From: Spirodela intermedia | Lineage: Eukaryota; Streptophyta; Magnoliopsida; Alismatales; Araceae | Length of the DNA: 64,000 nt | Assembly (NCBI GenBank): GCA_902729315.2 | Contig: LR746272.1 | Coordinates: 10,844,327 to 10,908,326 of the forward strand | Reading direction: 5' to 3' | Shown: positions 1-13,047 of the stretch, piece after piece | Numbering within the stretch: position 1 is the stretch's first letter | How the letters are laid out: every line of letters starts with the position of its first letter | Notes under the pieces: model-generated | The model's input: only the letters and a program-made list of their open reading frames with translations | Databases searched by the model: none | What the model was told of the DNA's origin: nothing | Translations under genes and position numbers: made by a program

Positions 1-131
1 TCTCTCTCTCTATCTCTCTTTACGTGTATACTTACAAGATATATATGTGCGTGTATCCATCTACTACTCTCTATGGTCTCCGCTGGTGTACCATGGGGAT
101 GTGTTTGTATCATATGTATCAAATAGTGAAT

Positions 132-132
<1 letters not shown>

Positions 133-170
<38 letters not shown>

Positions 171-206
171 AGGGGAGAGACAGAGAGAGATAGAGAGGGA
201 GGGATT
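133..206. repeat. (GA)n microsatellite grading into purine-rich DNA
   Basis: About 16 uninterrupted GA units are followed by GGGAGG-type purine sequence. Seen directly. Confidence 0.95.
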
Positions 207-693
207 ACGCAACAGTTCGCGTCCGCATTTACTGCCGAATCTGAGCTGCATGTAAGAGTTTGCAGTAGGTATACAGCATATCGCGTGCCCTGGCCATCTT
301 TCTCCAACTCGCTCACCGTATCACATTCCCAGATTTAGCAAAAGGAATGGGTTTTCCATCGTTGCATCGCATGAGATGCCGGGGGAGGCAACCTTGTGAA
401 AAACGGTCATATGAATTTGCCGACCAGAGCATCATCCTGGTTGAAGGGTATTGGTCTTCAGTTCCTTTCTTCTTTTTTCTATTTTAACGGCTATCCCCGT
501 GGCTCTATGGTTGCTCTGCTACTAGAAACCAGGACAAGGTGACCGAGGCTTTTGCATCAACGGGTCTTTGATCCAGTGTATGGATCGCCGCTGCGGTTGT
601 GCCAAGATGCGTTCTTTTTGGTTTGGTACTGGTAATTTGGTTTGGAAGTAGTAATCATGTGCAGAGAGGACCTGACCCATTTGTGTTATTAAT

Positions 694-1368
694 GCTCTCT
701 CTCTCTCTCTCTCTCTCTCCCCTCCCTCCCTCCCCCTCTCTCTCTCTCTCTCCCCCCCCTCTCCCTCTCCCGCCCTCTCTCTCTCTCTCTCCCTCTCTCC
801 CCCCTCTCTCTCTTTCCCTCTCTCCCCCCTCTTTCCCTCTCCCTCTCTTTCCCTCTCTCTCTTTCCCTCTCTCTCTCTCTTTCCCTCTCTCTCTCTCTTT
901 CTCTCTCTCTCCCTCTCTCTCCCTCTCTCCCCCCTCTCTCTCTTTCCCTCTCTCCCCCCTCTTTCCCTCTCCCTCTCTTTCCCTCTCTCTCTTTCCCTCT
1001 CTCTCTCTCTTTCCCTCTCTCTCTCTCTTTCTCTCTCTCTCCCTCTCTCTCCCTCTCTCTCTTTCCCTCTCTCTCTCTTTCCTCTCTCTCTCTCTTTCCC
1101 TCTCTCTCTCTCTCTCTCTTTCCGTCTCTCTCTCTTTCCCTCTCTCTCCCTCTCTCTCTCTTTCCCTCTCTCTCCCTCTCTCTCTCTCCCTCTCTTTCCC
1201 TCTCTCTCTCTTTCCCTCTCTCTCTCTTTCCCTCTCTCTCCCTCTCTCTCTTTCCCTCTCTCTCTCTTTCCCTCTCTCTCCATCCCTCCCTCTTCCTATC
1301 TCTCTCTCTCTTTCTCTCTCCCTCTCCCTCCCTCTTCCTATCTCTCTCTCTCTCTTTCTCTCTCCCCG

Positions 1369-1428
<60 letters not shown>
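694..1428. repeat. Long polypyrimidine (CT-rich) tract
   Basis: About 735 bases are almost entirely C and T on the plus strand, with only a few purine interruptions (for example near 773, 1123, 1282, 1298, 1338 and 1368). It is not a plain dinucleotide array. Units such as CCCTCTCT and TTTCCCTC recur, and a ~130-base block starting near 791 is repeated starting near 921. The last ~50 bases are pure (CT)n. Polypurine-polypyrimidine mirror tracts of this kind can form triplex DNA; that is inference here. Confidence 0.95.
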
Positions 1429-1431
<3 letters not shown>

Positions 1432-1716
1432 CACGCGAACAACATCTTACTGCTCTTTCAGCCAACCCCATTCTTCCGATTCCTGGATATTTCTGCCGAT
1501 CTTAGTGTCTGTCTCCAGCCTCTTCCTCTCTCCTAACTGGAGGACACAAGGATTTAGGTCTGTCCTATGTGGTACACTGCCCTGTGAGTTCCTGTAGCCA
1601 ATTGGACCCCCTCCCCTTCAGGCAACACTCCAAAAACCCCACAGAGAAGGTTGGTGTGTACAAGATGGGAGTAAATAGTACATGTGTTCTCGTCTGAGCT
1701 TCTAGAGGGGGCTCTC

Positions 1717-1717
<1 letters not shown>

Positions 1718-1749
<32 letters not shown>
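1718..1749. repeat. (CT)n microsatellite
   Basis: An uninterrupted CT run of about 16 units. Confidence 0.9.
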
Positions 1750-1751
<2 letters not shown>

Positions 1752-2125
1752 GGCACCCCAGTCAAGTGAAGATCGACTAAGCTTCCTTTCTTTTACTTAT
1801 TTGTTCTTCTACATAACCTCGAGGGGCTGCTTCACCACCTCTGCCTGAGCTTATATTACTTGCTCTCGTACATAATCTCGAGGGCGTACTAACTCCTCTC
1901 CCTCTCTCCCCTTATCCCTTCATCTCTCTAGTAAATTTTACCTCTTCTCATTACTGTCGGTCTGTCCCTTTTCTCTCCCCTCTGAGTGTAGGTCATTATA
2001 TTATATACTGAGCTTCAATGCTTTTATTTCTTTATTTTAACCTCGAGAGGGTGCGTACTCCTCTTGCACTGTCTACCAACAAAACATTAGTCCTCACAAT
2101 TTTTTTGTTATCATGCGAAACCTCC

Positions 2126-2156
<31 letters not shown>

Positions 2157-2343
2157 AATCGCTTTCTCTGAGTATATATGTATTATTATATTCGCACATA
2201 ACCTATTTCCTGATGTTTAGTTGTTCTTCTAAAAGACCTCGGGGTGGGGAGGGGGCGTTGTATAACCCCCCTGCCCCCCTCTATCTTAGAGCATGTCATC
2301 ATCTCTCAGTTAGACTTCGTCTCTAACACTCCTATACACAACC

Positions 2344-2371
2344 TCTCCCTCTCTCCCTCCTTCCCTCCCTC

Positions 2372-2467
<96 letters not shown>

Positions 2468-2470
2468 CTC
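2344..2470. repeat. (CT)n microsatellite
   Basis: A CCCTCC-type lead-in is followed by about 45 uninterrupted CT units. This is the longest pure CT array in the window. Confidence 0.95.
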
Positions 2471-3367
2471 CCATGTGTATGCACATACACAAATCCTTAT
2501 TTATCTACGTTTGTCTGTTTCTTTATTGGGGCTGGGCGCTGAAGAAGGATATGTGCAAGAGCGAGCCTGACAGCAAGGTGTCTCCGAAAAGCACAGCTAG
2601 CTGTCCATCATTATCTTCGCTCTGTGGAGGAAAGCGTACTGGCGACCCATTAAACGCAAAAAAAATCAGTTTTTTCATTAATCCCTGTTATTGGGGGCAG
2701 TAAGCCTCCTCTCAAGGAAGCAATCATTCGTTAAGAGATAGATCGCCCCCTATCTCTCTCTCTCTCTAGCAAACCCCCCTTCCTTGTGTGTGATTTCTCT
2801 TCAGTTCTTCCTTGCTACGTCTCGGATTCCACACTAGATTCACCACCAGCTCCTGTCTGCAAGGGAGGCGGAGCACCTGGCCTTTCAGCAGCCCTCCGGC
2901 TGGGAAACTTCAATTTCCGACGGCGAGGCCAAGAAATGAGCACGCTTCGTCCTTTCAGCAGAAGCAAGAGAGAAATAAAGGAAAGGGTGAAAGAGAAAGA
3001 AGCTTGAGACTAGCCACTTCCCTCTTTCTGGTCTCCTTTATTCCCGAAACAGTGAACCCTAAACAAAAAAAAATGGTGAGATGGGTCGTTAGGTCCTCAC
3101 CTTAGAGGGGACGAGTGCCCTTTATTCGCAGAATTCCTTCGTTTCAACATCGACTCGTCTTCTTCACAGACGAGCCCCGGTGGAGGAACTTGTGGTTGAG
3201 GGATAGAGCATTCAATAGGCTGGCAAAGATGTGCGTTCCACTTCATCGGAACTTTAAGCCCTTTCCCATGCACTGTTCTCTCATGCCCTACATCTGCATA
3301 CACATAAACATACCTCCGAGAGTATTTTTCCTCGACTAATGGTGAAGGCGAAAATGGACGGAATAAC

Positions 3368-3368
<1 letters not shown>

Positions 3369-3402
<34 letters not shown>
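3369..3402. repeat. (GA)n microsatellite
   Basis: An uninterrupted GA run of about 16 units. Confidence 0.9.
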
Positions 3403-3404
<2 letters not shown>

Positions 3405-3626
3405 GATGGGCCCCTTTCCTTCCAATTCATATCAAGACTTCCTACGTTTCCTGTGGCTCCGTTGAAGTACCATGGCTATCACTGCCTCGATGTGATTCAC
3501 GGTGATTTCGTGCTTTCACGTCTAATGGGTTTCTTCTGCGTCGATTAAAGAGCTGTTCGACAGCCTCCAGAGCCAAAGCCTCTGCCTTCGCGGTCCCGTC
3601 CATAGCCCCCCCTGTTCACCTCCAGT

Positions 3627-3851
3627 GGGGTCTCTGAACCTATTCTGTTCTATAATCCTGGAGCAAACTCGGAGAGATACCCGGTCAACCGGATGGAAAA
3701 CCAGTGACCCATCTCCCTCGGTGGGAGCTTCTCAAGTGAGGGGTCTCTGAACCTATTCTGTTCTTTAATCCTCGAGCAAACTAGCAGAGGTACCGGTCAG
3801 CTGGATGGAAAACCAGCGAACCATCTCTCTGTGTGGGACTTCTCCTGTTCA
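3627..3851. repeat. Two-copy tandem repeat, ~113-base unit
   Basis: The segment beginning GGGGTCTCTGAACC at 3627 recurs at 3740. The copies are diverged but clearly alignable through the GGATGGAAAACCAG core and the CTTCTC end. Function unknown. Confidence 0.85.
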
Positions 3852-4012
3852 CAGCCCTCGGATAAAGCTCCATGAAAACAAGGCTCGGCGGGATGTAAGG
3901 CAAGAGAGTGAGTTCTCTCTGGGTGGATTACGAAGCTCAGTTGGAGTCACTCCCTAATCCCGGTGAAGAATAGGGTTTACGGGAGGAACGACGAGAAGTA
4001 GCTCTCCCGGCA

Positions 4013-4025
4013 TGAGGAGGAGGAG

Positions 4026-4071
<46 letters not shown>

Positions 4072-4241
4072 CAGAAGAAGAAGCAGAAGAAGAAGAACAG
4101 GAAGAAGAAGCAGAAGAAGAAGAACAGGAAGAAGAAGAAGAAGAACAGGAAGAAGCAGAAGAAGAAGCAGAAGAAGGAGAAGAAGAAGAAGAAGAAGAAG
4201 AAGAAGAAGAAGAAGAAGAAGAAGAAGAAGAAGAAGAAGAA

Positions 4242-4306
<65 letters not shown>

Positions 4307-4376
4307 AGAAGAAGAAGAAGAAGAAGAAGAAGAAGAAGAAGAAGAAGAAGAAGAAGAAGAAGAAGAAGAAGAAGAA
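4013..4376. repeat. (AAG)n trinucleotide array
   Basis: About 360 bases of AAG/GAA triplets occur with scattered AGG, CAG and AAC variants. The 3' two thirds are nearly pure. Both strands translate into homopolymer-like frames (Lys/Arg on plus, Leu or Phe on minus), which I treat as artefacts. Confidence 0.95.
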
Positions 4377-4959
4377 GCTCAGTCCGGCCGCTGTACAACC
4401 CATCAAGAAGGGGACCGCGTTCAATGGTTTCACGTGCTGGCGGCACGTACCAGCGTCCTTCCTGGCCATCCATCCGTCTACGTGCGCCTCTGCATGTAAT
4501 GCAGAGACAAGTTAGACGGCAGTCAAATGTCATTGCGGAACATTCCTACTACGTTGGTCCCGACGGATGTAGCAATACTGGCCGAACGAGTGTCGCCGCC
4601 TGGATGGATACTTCTCTGAAGGATGGATTAATTAAAAAGATGAAAGGGTGCATCAGGCTGTATTGTTAAACCGCCTCACGACACCAGATCTTGTCGTTTT
4701 CCGCGAGGGACAGGCCACGGAATGTCCTCACGCTTAGGGCGCCTCTGGATTTGGGGAGGTTGGGAGGGTTAGGGTTTCCATTCGGGGGTCCCCGATTAGG
4801 GTTAGGGCTTCGGGGACGCGTACGGAGGGTGAGGGGAAGCAGGAGGAAGCCCAAGCTGGAGGGATCCCATTCGTCGATTATCGATCTTCTCGCCTTTCAG
4901 CTGAGATATCCGGTTCTATGACATGTCACAAGGCAGGGTTTTAAAACCGGATATCGACT

Positions 4960-5263
4960 ATCCACATTTCGCACCTAGATTCTCTCTCCTCGCTTCCCTC
5001 TCCCCTCATTCCTCTCTTCCGATCGGCCCATCCCGCCACTGAAACCCAAAGAAAAAAGGGTGAGGTTGTCTCTCGCTTCCTAATTCGTGGCGGATCCACC
5101 GTGAATCCAGTTCTTCATCTCGTTGATGCTGCGGCATCTGGGGAAGCTCTCCCGAAAGTCCGTCTGTTTTCCTTCAGCCGTTGAGGTGAAGCAAAGTTTG
5201 CGAACTTGGTGTAGGAAAGAGAGCTCCTCTCACCTTCGACCGTCTTATTTGCAACAATAGAGG
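4960..5263 (+). other. Probable EMF1 leader exon (5' UTR)
   Basis: This is a GC-richer stretch before a long AT-rich segment. It ends at a good donor (ATAGAG then GTAACT, near 5262), and the next coding sequence in the same orientation is the EMF1-like ATG at 7150. A non-coding first exon followed by a long leader intron would explain the 2 kb gap. This is inference from composition and one splice-site match; transcript data would decide. Confidence 0.35.
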
Positions 5264-5534
5264 TAACTCCTCCTTTATTCTCCCTCTCGTCTCCGTCCTT
5301 GTGTTAATATGACTCTCTCTCTCGCCCTCGCCTTGCCTGCTTTCCCTAGTTATGTAAGGTACACGTAATATTTCCTTGTTCTATTGTCTTTCATTTCACC
5401 TCATCCTTTCTATGTTCATGGTCGGTCCCAGTACTCCCTTCGTTCTTTTCTCTCCGTTTGTTCGCGTTATCAAAGCGTGCCTATTTGATTGAGGTATGTT
5501 TACCTGAGAACTTCTGTTCATGTACATTACTTTC

Positions 5535-5832
5535 GATATTAGGGATGCGAGAACACGAATTTTAGTCACCTTTGAATGGGGAAGGTCTTTGTTTTCTGCG
5601 GCTTTTCTTCTTACTGAAAATCGCACACCATCGTATGCTATATTTGATCTGTAAAGATAAGCTCGTTGATTTAACTGTGTTTTGCTTTTGATATTAGGGA
5701 TGCGAGTATACAAATTTTAGGCACCTTTAGATGGGGATGGTCTTTGTTTTCTACAGCTTGCGTCTTTTCTTCTCATTGAGTGTGGCGCACCATTGTATGT
5801 TATATTTGATCTGTAAAGATAAGATCATTGGT
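5535..5832. repeat. Diverged tandem duplication (~155 bases)
   Basis: A segment beginning GATATTAGGGATGCGAG and ending TTTGATCTGTAAAGATAAG occurs at 5535-5671 and again at 5690-5832, with substitutions and small indels. It lies in the presumed leader intron of the EMF1-like gene. Confidence 0.85.
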
Positions 5833-7149
5833 TTCTCTTGTCTATAGTTGAAACGAAATCTTTGATTCGGAGTAGAAACGAAATATATGTTCCAATTTCC
5901 TCATCTTGTGCGTGATTTTATGTGCCAACATTTCGTGTTTCACCCAAGAGTGGTTCTTGCTTTCATGCATCAAGTATAACAGTCTTTCGATTTATATTTC
6001 TGCTTCATACACGTGATTTCAGGGATTGATTTCGACCAGCAGATGTGCGCTGTTTTCTGGATTGCGTCTTAACTTGTTGAAACAAGCATTTGGGTTTTGG
6101 TTTGTTCATATCGTGCGTCAACTTATAATCATGGTCCTCAGTTCCAAAGCTTGTCTCTCATGCAGTCGTGCTTTAGGCTGGATATCAATGGCCTTTCGAA
6201 TTCATGCAGACGTTATACAATCCGTTGTTATCCGAGTTGGGGACCCTTGTCTATAGTTTTTACTTCAACAAATGCAAGCATAGCCTAATTTTATAGCTTT
6301 CGTTTCTCATCTCTTTTAGATTGTAGTACTCGTTATTTTATGTTCGACTTGCAACTTGTGATGTATTTTTGCTTTCTTCTTGTCGGAACTATGGCAGATT
6401 GAAATTTTGTTTCTTGTTGATCAAAGTTAGGACTGTAGTTATGTGTCTGTGCGCACTTATCGCCTAATTTAGCTTCTTTTATCCTTAAACAATCGAAATC
6501 TTGGACTGAGGTCGATGGCCAGATCATTCAAAGAAGTCTCATGCTATTAGTCATTTTTTAATTGACTTGATCATGATATCTGGTTTTCCAAAGTTTGCAT
6601 GTTATTAGCAGCATCATTGGAAACTACACTTCAACGCTCTTTGTTTTCTATTTGTTTGTGTGCAATCTATGTTTTATTCCTAAAATTTATAGTTATTCAG
6701 GAAACCTCCCAAACATGGAGATCAAATTTCTTCCTACCTCTACATAAGCTCTATTCAAGACATATTTGTGTGCACGCTAAGTACTTGAACCCTCATAGTT
6801 GTGTTCGCGCCTGGTGAGAACCTGCGAAGGGAATGCAAGATTTTCAGTCAATGCGAAAGGAAACATAAAGAGATTCTCTTTTTTATCATTGCTTTTATTG
6901 TTTGATTTGGTCACTGTAACTGCCAAATATCCATAAAATTACGAAAACTCCAAAAAAACGAATAATACGTACAAAATTGGGTTCCATGTGAGGAATCCAT
7001 CATCTTCTGATATCTTAATGTATTCCGGAATGATGTAGGGTCTGAATTTTAGCATTTAATTTTATTTTTAAGTTTAATTAAACAGAGGATTTTAATTTTT
7101 TCTCCATGTAGAATTTTTTTACTGGTTAATGTTATGCTGGCTCTCGGGG

Positions 7150-10100
7150 ATGGATACCAACTTTGTGGACTACTATAAGAATGGAATAAATGAAGAAAAT
7201 CCTCCTTCTCAGTCGTCCAAATCTCTGCGTGATATGAGTTTTATTGTTGCGGGTGATACTGAAGACAGGCAAGAGTCTGGGACATGCCAACATTTTTCCA
7301 TTCGGTAAGTTTCTTATTTGAATGAATCAGTGCTATGATGTTAATTTGATTTCCCCATTTTTATCAATAAATTTTATTTCTCTAATGTAATTTCATCAAA
7401 ACACTCGTAGTATGTTTCTCCCATAAGTGAATATATTTTCTCCAGGGGCATGCTCCTGATTTATTAGAATGGACTGGGAGACTAGACATTGCGTTTAAAA
7501 GGCTGTCGCTTTTTGGCATTTTGATGGTATTTTATCAAGGAGAAACACTGAGAAGAAACTAATGTCAAGTTGCATTGTTCTTAACAGTCCTCTCTCTCTT
7601 CTATGACATTTGCTTCGTTTTACTTTACATTTGTTATTCTGTTTCTCTGGAGAAAATAAATTTATCTTTCAATTAAGTAAAAATCCAAACTCATAGACTC
7701 AATCTATCCTGTCCTTCTGCGTAGTGGTTACGTTTCTGAAGTTCGAAAGATCAACAGAGACAAATGCTGGCCATTTGGCAAAATTGATGACCACAATCAG
7801 TTGGACGACCTGGCAAAATTGCTGCCTCCTATTGTTGTGTCTCAGTTCAGGTGGTGGGCTTGTAAAAGCTGTTTACGCAATGCCAATAAGATAGAATCTG
7901 CGGGAGAAAATGGTTCGGTCACTAATTTTCACGATTTAGAATCCAGAAGACTGAAAACTGATGTGGAATCTTTCAAAGGGAACGATGTAGCTGATCCACA
8001 TGCTCATGCGTCAACCTCTCTGTCTGGTTTTCGAGTAGTATCTGGGGACACGACTCTTGGAGAGGGCTCAATTGAGGCAGCAAGTTTCATCAATTCGAAA
8101 GATGGCCATTTTCAACCATTGTTAGTGTGTGAAGATAAAGATAAAGATTCCATACTCACAAATTCATCAAAAAAAGGTAAAAATAATTTTTTATTTGGTT
8201 ATTTTACATTATTTTACAATCATTACAACTCCTTTCCTTTTCTTGGTCAGATATTCATCAGTTCGAAGGGGAATTATGTCAGGTAGGAGGAAACCAAAAT
8301 CCATTATCTGACACATTTTGTGGTGCCACCGATGAAAGAAGCCTTGGGAAAGACGAGACCAATGAGACAGAAACGAGAAAGACTAGAGCTTTCTGTGAAG
8401 GCCGTAAAATCACACGTGCCAGATCAGCAGTCCTTCAGAGAGAAAATAACGTGCATCGGGATGACAATTTACTGGATACCATAACCACAATGGTACAGGG
8501 AACAAAGTTTGGTTATGAACCTTCTGAAGCTGAATTAAATACTAGAATCATATCCTCATTAAGTGGAGAATATGCATATAGATCCAGAAATGATCAGGGC
8601 TCTAGTAGTAGAGACGTGGTTGCAAAGGAAGAGCCTTTGCGAGTGAATTCTTCAGTTGAAAGAATAAAGATGCTCGACATTGAGGGGTTAGAAGCTGGGA
8701 ACTATAATGATTTGAAACGTAATGGAGATCCCGTTGCAAACGAAGATGATTACCAAAGTTATTCAGGCCGGTTATCAAATTGTTCTTTTCCCAGGAAACC
8801 AAGGAAGTTACGTACATTGAATGATATAATGAAGAGTGAAGCACCTGGGCAATCAAGACAGACGCATTTGCCATACAACGATGAATGTACCCAAACCAAG
8901 GAAGGTAGTAATAACCTAGAGGATGGTCCGCTTAAAGGTGAAAAGTCAGTTACACAGTACAAGAATACCAAAGTAAAAGGGAAAAAATATTTTCCAACAA
9001 AGAAAAGAAGGTATTTGTCAGAGGGAGAGGATGAAGGGCCTTCTCTGATACAATTGCTGAAGAGGAGTAAGAAACCCAAGGCTCAAAACTTTGATAGAGA
9101 GAATAAGCATGCCAAGAATGGAGTAGTTATTTCCCAATCGGTCGCCAATGGTTCATCTGAGAAATGCTTGTATTCTAGGACTAAAAAACTTGATGACCTG
9201 AAAGAAATTAGTACGAAGATTTTTGAGGATAAGATAGCCATGGATAAAATACAGGGTGATGTTGATCGCACTCCTGTCAAGCTACAGCAGGTTCAGATCT
9301 TCGACTGTCATGTGGTTCCTGAATATGAAAGTGCCAAATATATTGATGGGGGAGAATCTCTCCCTTCGCTAGCCATTAATAGTGATACTCTATATATAGG
9401 TCAGGAACGTCACGATATACCCCGGCAGCACCTTGTCGTGAGTAAAAAGCAAATTGTGAAATGTGACGTCGATTATGGAGCTCATTTCCCTATGGATGGG
9501 CCGAAGGTATGAAATTTGTATGTGAATGTTGGAGCTCATTGACTTTTAAATGGTTATTTACGAACGTACGTTATTTGTGCATCATTTCTTTTCCATGTCC
9601 TGAAGGAGAACTGTTGTGTTTATGAGCTAACCTTATCTTTGTGTATATCCATCATCTGTTCTTGATCAATTCTATGCTTTCTTTGGGGCCCGATTATCGT
9701 ATGCGAATCTAAATTGATGTGCAAATCACATTAGTATGATGACGTCTTTATAGCTCAGTTATTTGCCAAATCTTCCATTTAGCATAAGATCTATTGATCA
9801 CTTTTTTAGTCGACATTCGGGATTCTGTACCTAATTGAAAGTAGTTTCTTACCCCAGTTTCAGATTTATTTGGTCGTTGCCATATGCTTACTCTTATTTT
9901 ATATTCATTACAACCTCTTAAAGTGAGGGAAACTTATTGTTGCATCACTGTGTATTTCCTAAATATTTTCTAATGTAACCTTGATTACTGTTGTTCCATC
10001 CACATTGATTTGGTTAGACACAGTGCATGCTTGTAAAGTGTTTACGATTATCTATAGAACATGGCTATTTGCCATGGTTGAAGTCCCCGAGCCAGTGTCA

Positions 10101-12042
10101 TTTCTGTGAGCATATGTGATTCTATACCACAACCGTGTAGTTTTGCAATTTGTATGGTAAAACTGCCTTCTTTCTTTCCATGATTTCTCTCTCTCTCTCT
10201 ATTGAGTGACTGTGGCGAATCATCATCGATGCAGTCATTGACCTAATAATTTTTCAGGATTCTTCCCAGACATCCCAAAATGAAACTCCCGATTCTTGCA
10301 TGGGCGCCCAGCAGATATCAGAAAAAGGAAGCATGGAAAGAAAAACTGGGGCAGCTGAACAATTTGAAGACGGTAGTTTGGTACAGTGTGATTTAAATGC
10401 TGCCGGTAGCACTCTCAATAGAGAAAAACAGGTTGAGACTACCAATAGAGAAAAAAAGGCTGATGCTCCTGTTTACAAAAAGCAGGATGTTGTAGATGAC
10501 ATTCCAATCGAGATTCTTGAACTTCTTCAGAGTAATTATCATAAGAATCATCAGCTGAATTCTGGTTACTCTTCTACAGACGTGGCTCGGTCATCAGGGA
10601 TAAATAAGAAAATGGCAGATCTTAGTCTCAGCCGGCCTTCGAACGTTAGTGACTCTTATGGAAATACGGTGTCTTATTCACGGCATGAGAATAGATCAGG
10701 AGTGTTTTCTAAATTTGGCAATGGTCTAGACAGGTCAGTTTCTATTGTCCAAAACACAGAATCCTCCAACCTGGGACGGAGAGCTCAGACTTCCCGAAGA
10801 CGAAAAAGGCAGATTAAGGTGAAAGATGGGCCTTCTATCTCTAGGAAGCCCACCGATTACCGTTTTTGCTCAGATCCCATCCAATGTCCACAGGATACCA
10901 GATTGCAAGTGGGTTTGCTTCAAAATTTGGAACAGCATCATAATTCTAAAGAGTTCTCTAGACAGTATGCTTGCAGATGCTTTTCTCAAGGCTATTCCAA
11001 TTCAGATTTAATTCCTCAAACTACACCACTGGAGAGAAATCCAAGCAAGGCTACTCAGAACAGTGACGACCTCAAACTGGTCGGCATGAACCGTAGACCT
11101 TTCCACAGAGCAAAGCAGAAAACTGACGTGAAGTACAAGATGACAGTCTCGGCAGGCAGTGGTTATCTGGAAAAGGTAAAAGAATGTGACTCAAAGTTGA
11201 TGCACCCATCTGAAGGATACCCAAACGAAACGATTTCTGCCATGCACTTGCTCAGACTCGTGGATCCAGCAGTCAGTTCTAGGGCATCTGTGCGTCTACC
11301 AGTGAATAATAGCCAGGCAGGATTACTCAGCAAGTTAAAACGTTCTGACAACTATTGTCAGAGAGAGTTTATTGATGTGGATGCAGGCATGAGAGATGAG
11401 AATGCTTTTATTTGTTTGAGCATCCCAAAGCATCAAATCCATGACCAAACAAGTTCTTTGAGTCTCATGTCAGCTACTCCACTGAGCGGGACTCTCAATT
11501 CTTCTTCGCAGAGGAGCATGCCGTCAGACTCGGATCAATTTCCTGCTCTGTATGGATCCAAAGGATTAGGCTCCAGATCGGCTCTGCTGTACTCAAAAGC
11601 TGGAAGGAAGAAGAAAATAAAAAAACCAAATTCAGCCATTCATATGAACCTGGGTCACACATCACTGGGCGGACAAGTGCCTTTCACTGCAAGTAGGGAT
11701 TCCCGAGAGAGATTTCAGCCAACTTTGAATTCTCCTCCCTGTTATCTCAATTCTGCTGGCTTCCCTAAACATAATGAGGCTAGAGAAAGCTTAATTCAGG
11801 TTGAGTACAAGAATAAAGAGGAAGTGAATGTTGCGTTGAGGGGTATCCAAACCGAGCTCTGTGCTGTCAATAGAAATCCTGCAGACTTCTCTACTATCGA
11901 TGAGAACAACCTGTATATGATCGGTTATGAAGATCTAAAGCCTAGAGACATGCCTCCAAAGAGGAAGAAAGAGTTTAGGGTTTTCCCAGATTCTCCGAGG
12001 AGACAGAAGTTTTCAAAGCCTGTCACTTTAAAGGGGAGCTGA
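7150..12042 (+). CDS. EMF1: EMBRYONIC FLOWER 1-like protein
   Basis: Four coding exons join in frame: 7150-7304, 7725-8176, 8251-9506 and 10258-12042. Every junction is GT-AG, and the product is 1,215 aa. EMF1 is a plant-specific, mostly disordered nuclear protein that works with Polycomb (PRC2/PRC1-type) repression to hold floral homeotic genes silent. The diagnostic N-terminal block spans the first junction: FSIRGYVSEVRK (about residues 49-60), KCWPF (65-69), then LPP and QFRWWACKSCL (about 86-102). Further EMF1-like motifs are RKLRTLNDIM in exon 3, SLIQLLKRSKK after a basic KKRR patch, and DDIPIEILELL (about residue 701) in exon 4. The length is slightly above Arabidopsis EMF1 (~1,100 aa). 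An in-frame ATG at 7129 would add seven residues; I prefer 7150. The family call is firm from the N-terminal block. The rest of the protein is low-complexity and not informative by eye. Confidence 0.92.
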
Positions 12043-13047
12043 GAGGTTGACCTTCTTCTCAAAGGAGGTTTCCTGACAAGGCCAGTTGGTAGCGGTTGCA
12101 TGAATAAGTGTTGTAAAGTGTTTTACATCTAATAATTCTTGTGCTAGTTTCCTTATACAGCTCCGATGAACTCGCTATGATTCCCAGACAACACAGATAA
12201 CGGCCCCTCACATGATGAGAAAGAGCGCCGCTCTTGAATTCCTCTGGGTTTCTGCTGCCTAAAAGCTTAAGGCATCACGCTTTCCCTTGCAGATATGGAT
12301 GGAGCTCTTATCAGCCTGAAGGGCTTTTCCCTGGCAGATTCAGATGGTGCTATTAGCAGTGTGAGGAGCTCCACACTCTTTGCTCTATTTTCCGAATGAC
12401 GAGTTCAGAAAACGAGTTCATCAGACTACAGTGATCGTTGCTGTAGTCGCCGCTGGTATAACGTAAGCTATCCAAATCTGCGTCACATATAGATTTCCGA
12501 AATGTCTTGCGCTGTTCATGCAGAAACTTAGAGAAACGTCACCGTTTCCTATGATTTTATACCCCCTGAATGGGTGATAATCAGCCTACGATACCATGTA
12601 GCGTCTTAATGTTTGTTGCTTTCCTATCGTTCCTTCCGTTTTGTTACGCGACTGACTGCGCCATTAGCGAGAGAGAGAGAGAGAGAGAGAACGATGTGGG
12701 TGTGATCATCGATACACCTTTCTTAGGCCAGAGTATTAAAGCCAATTCTGGTGTGGATGGTCCAATCAAGCCTGTTCTTAAGGATAAGATTAGCTCATAA
12801 GTGTGATAAACAGCTTACAATGCACATAAGAGATTCGGTGCAATCTGATGCCGGGAATTACAAAGGATAATGTGAGAAATATAGGAGACGATCGCGGCTG
12901 AAGGATGCAATCTGAAGCTGTAGAATTCTGTGCAAGAGCATACAGAAGAGATTCGGTGGGATTACTCAGCCAGGTGAAGGCATTGACCGTGATGTCCATC
13001 AAACGAGCCATGAAAACTCTTTTTTTTTTTCACGGAGGAATCTCCTG
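12043..13047. other. Convergent intergenic region between EMF1 and CDKF
   Basis: This holds the 3' sides of two converging genes and presumably both 3' UTRs and polyadenylation sites. A short (GA)n run lies at 12667-12690 and a T run near 13020. No exon or RNA gene is recognised. Confidence 0.6.

Larger units (their letters stand above)
1..4960. other. Intergenic region rich in simple repeats
   Basis: No protein-coding gene is recognisable here on either strand. The long open frames in 500-1,600 and 3,930-4,530 are only translations of CT/GA or AAG repeats (Ser-Leu, Arg-Glu, Lys, Leu or Phe runs). The unique stretches between repeats carry no domain I can name and no convincing exon structure. 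The individual repeats are listed separately. Confidence 0.6.

Noticed and set aside
522-1597. Open frames of 250-330 codons on both strands
   Set aside because: They consist almost wholly of Ser-Leu-Pro or Arg-Glu-Lys runs from translating the CT/GA tract, with no domain or splice context.
3937-4533. Poly-Leu, poly-Phe and poly-Lys frames up to 198 codons
   Set aside because: They are simple translations of the AAG array in different frames; homopolymers of this length on both strands are repeat artefacts.
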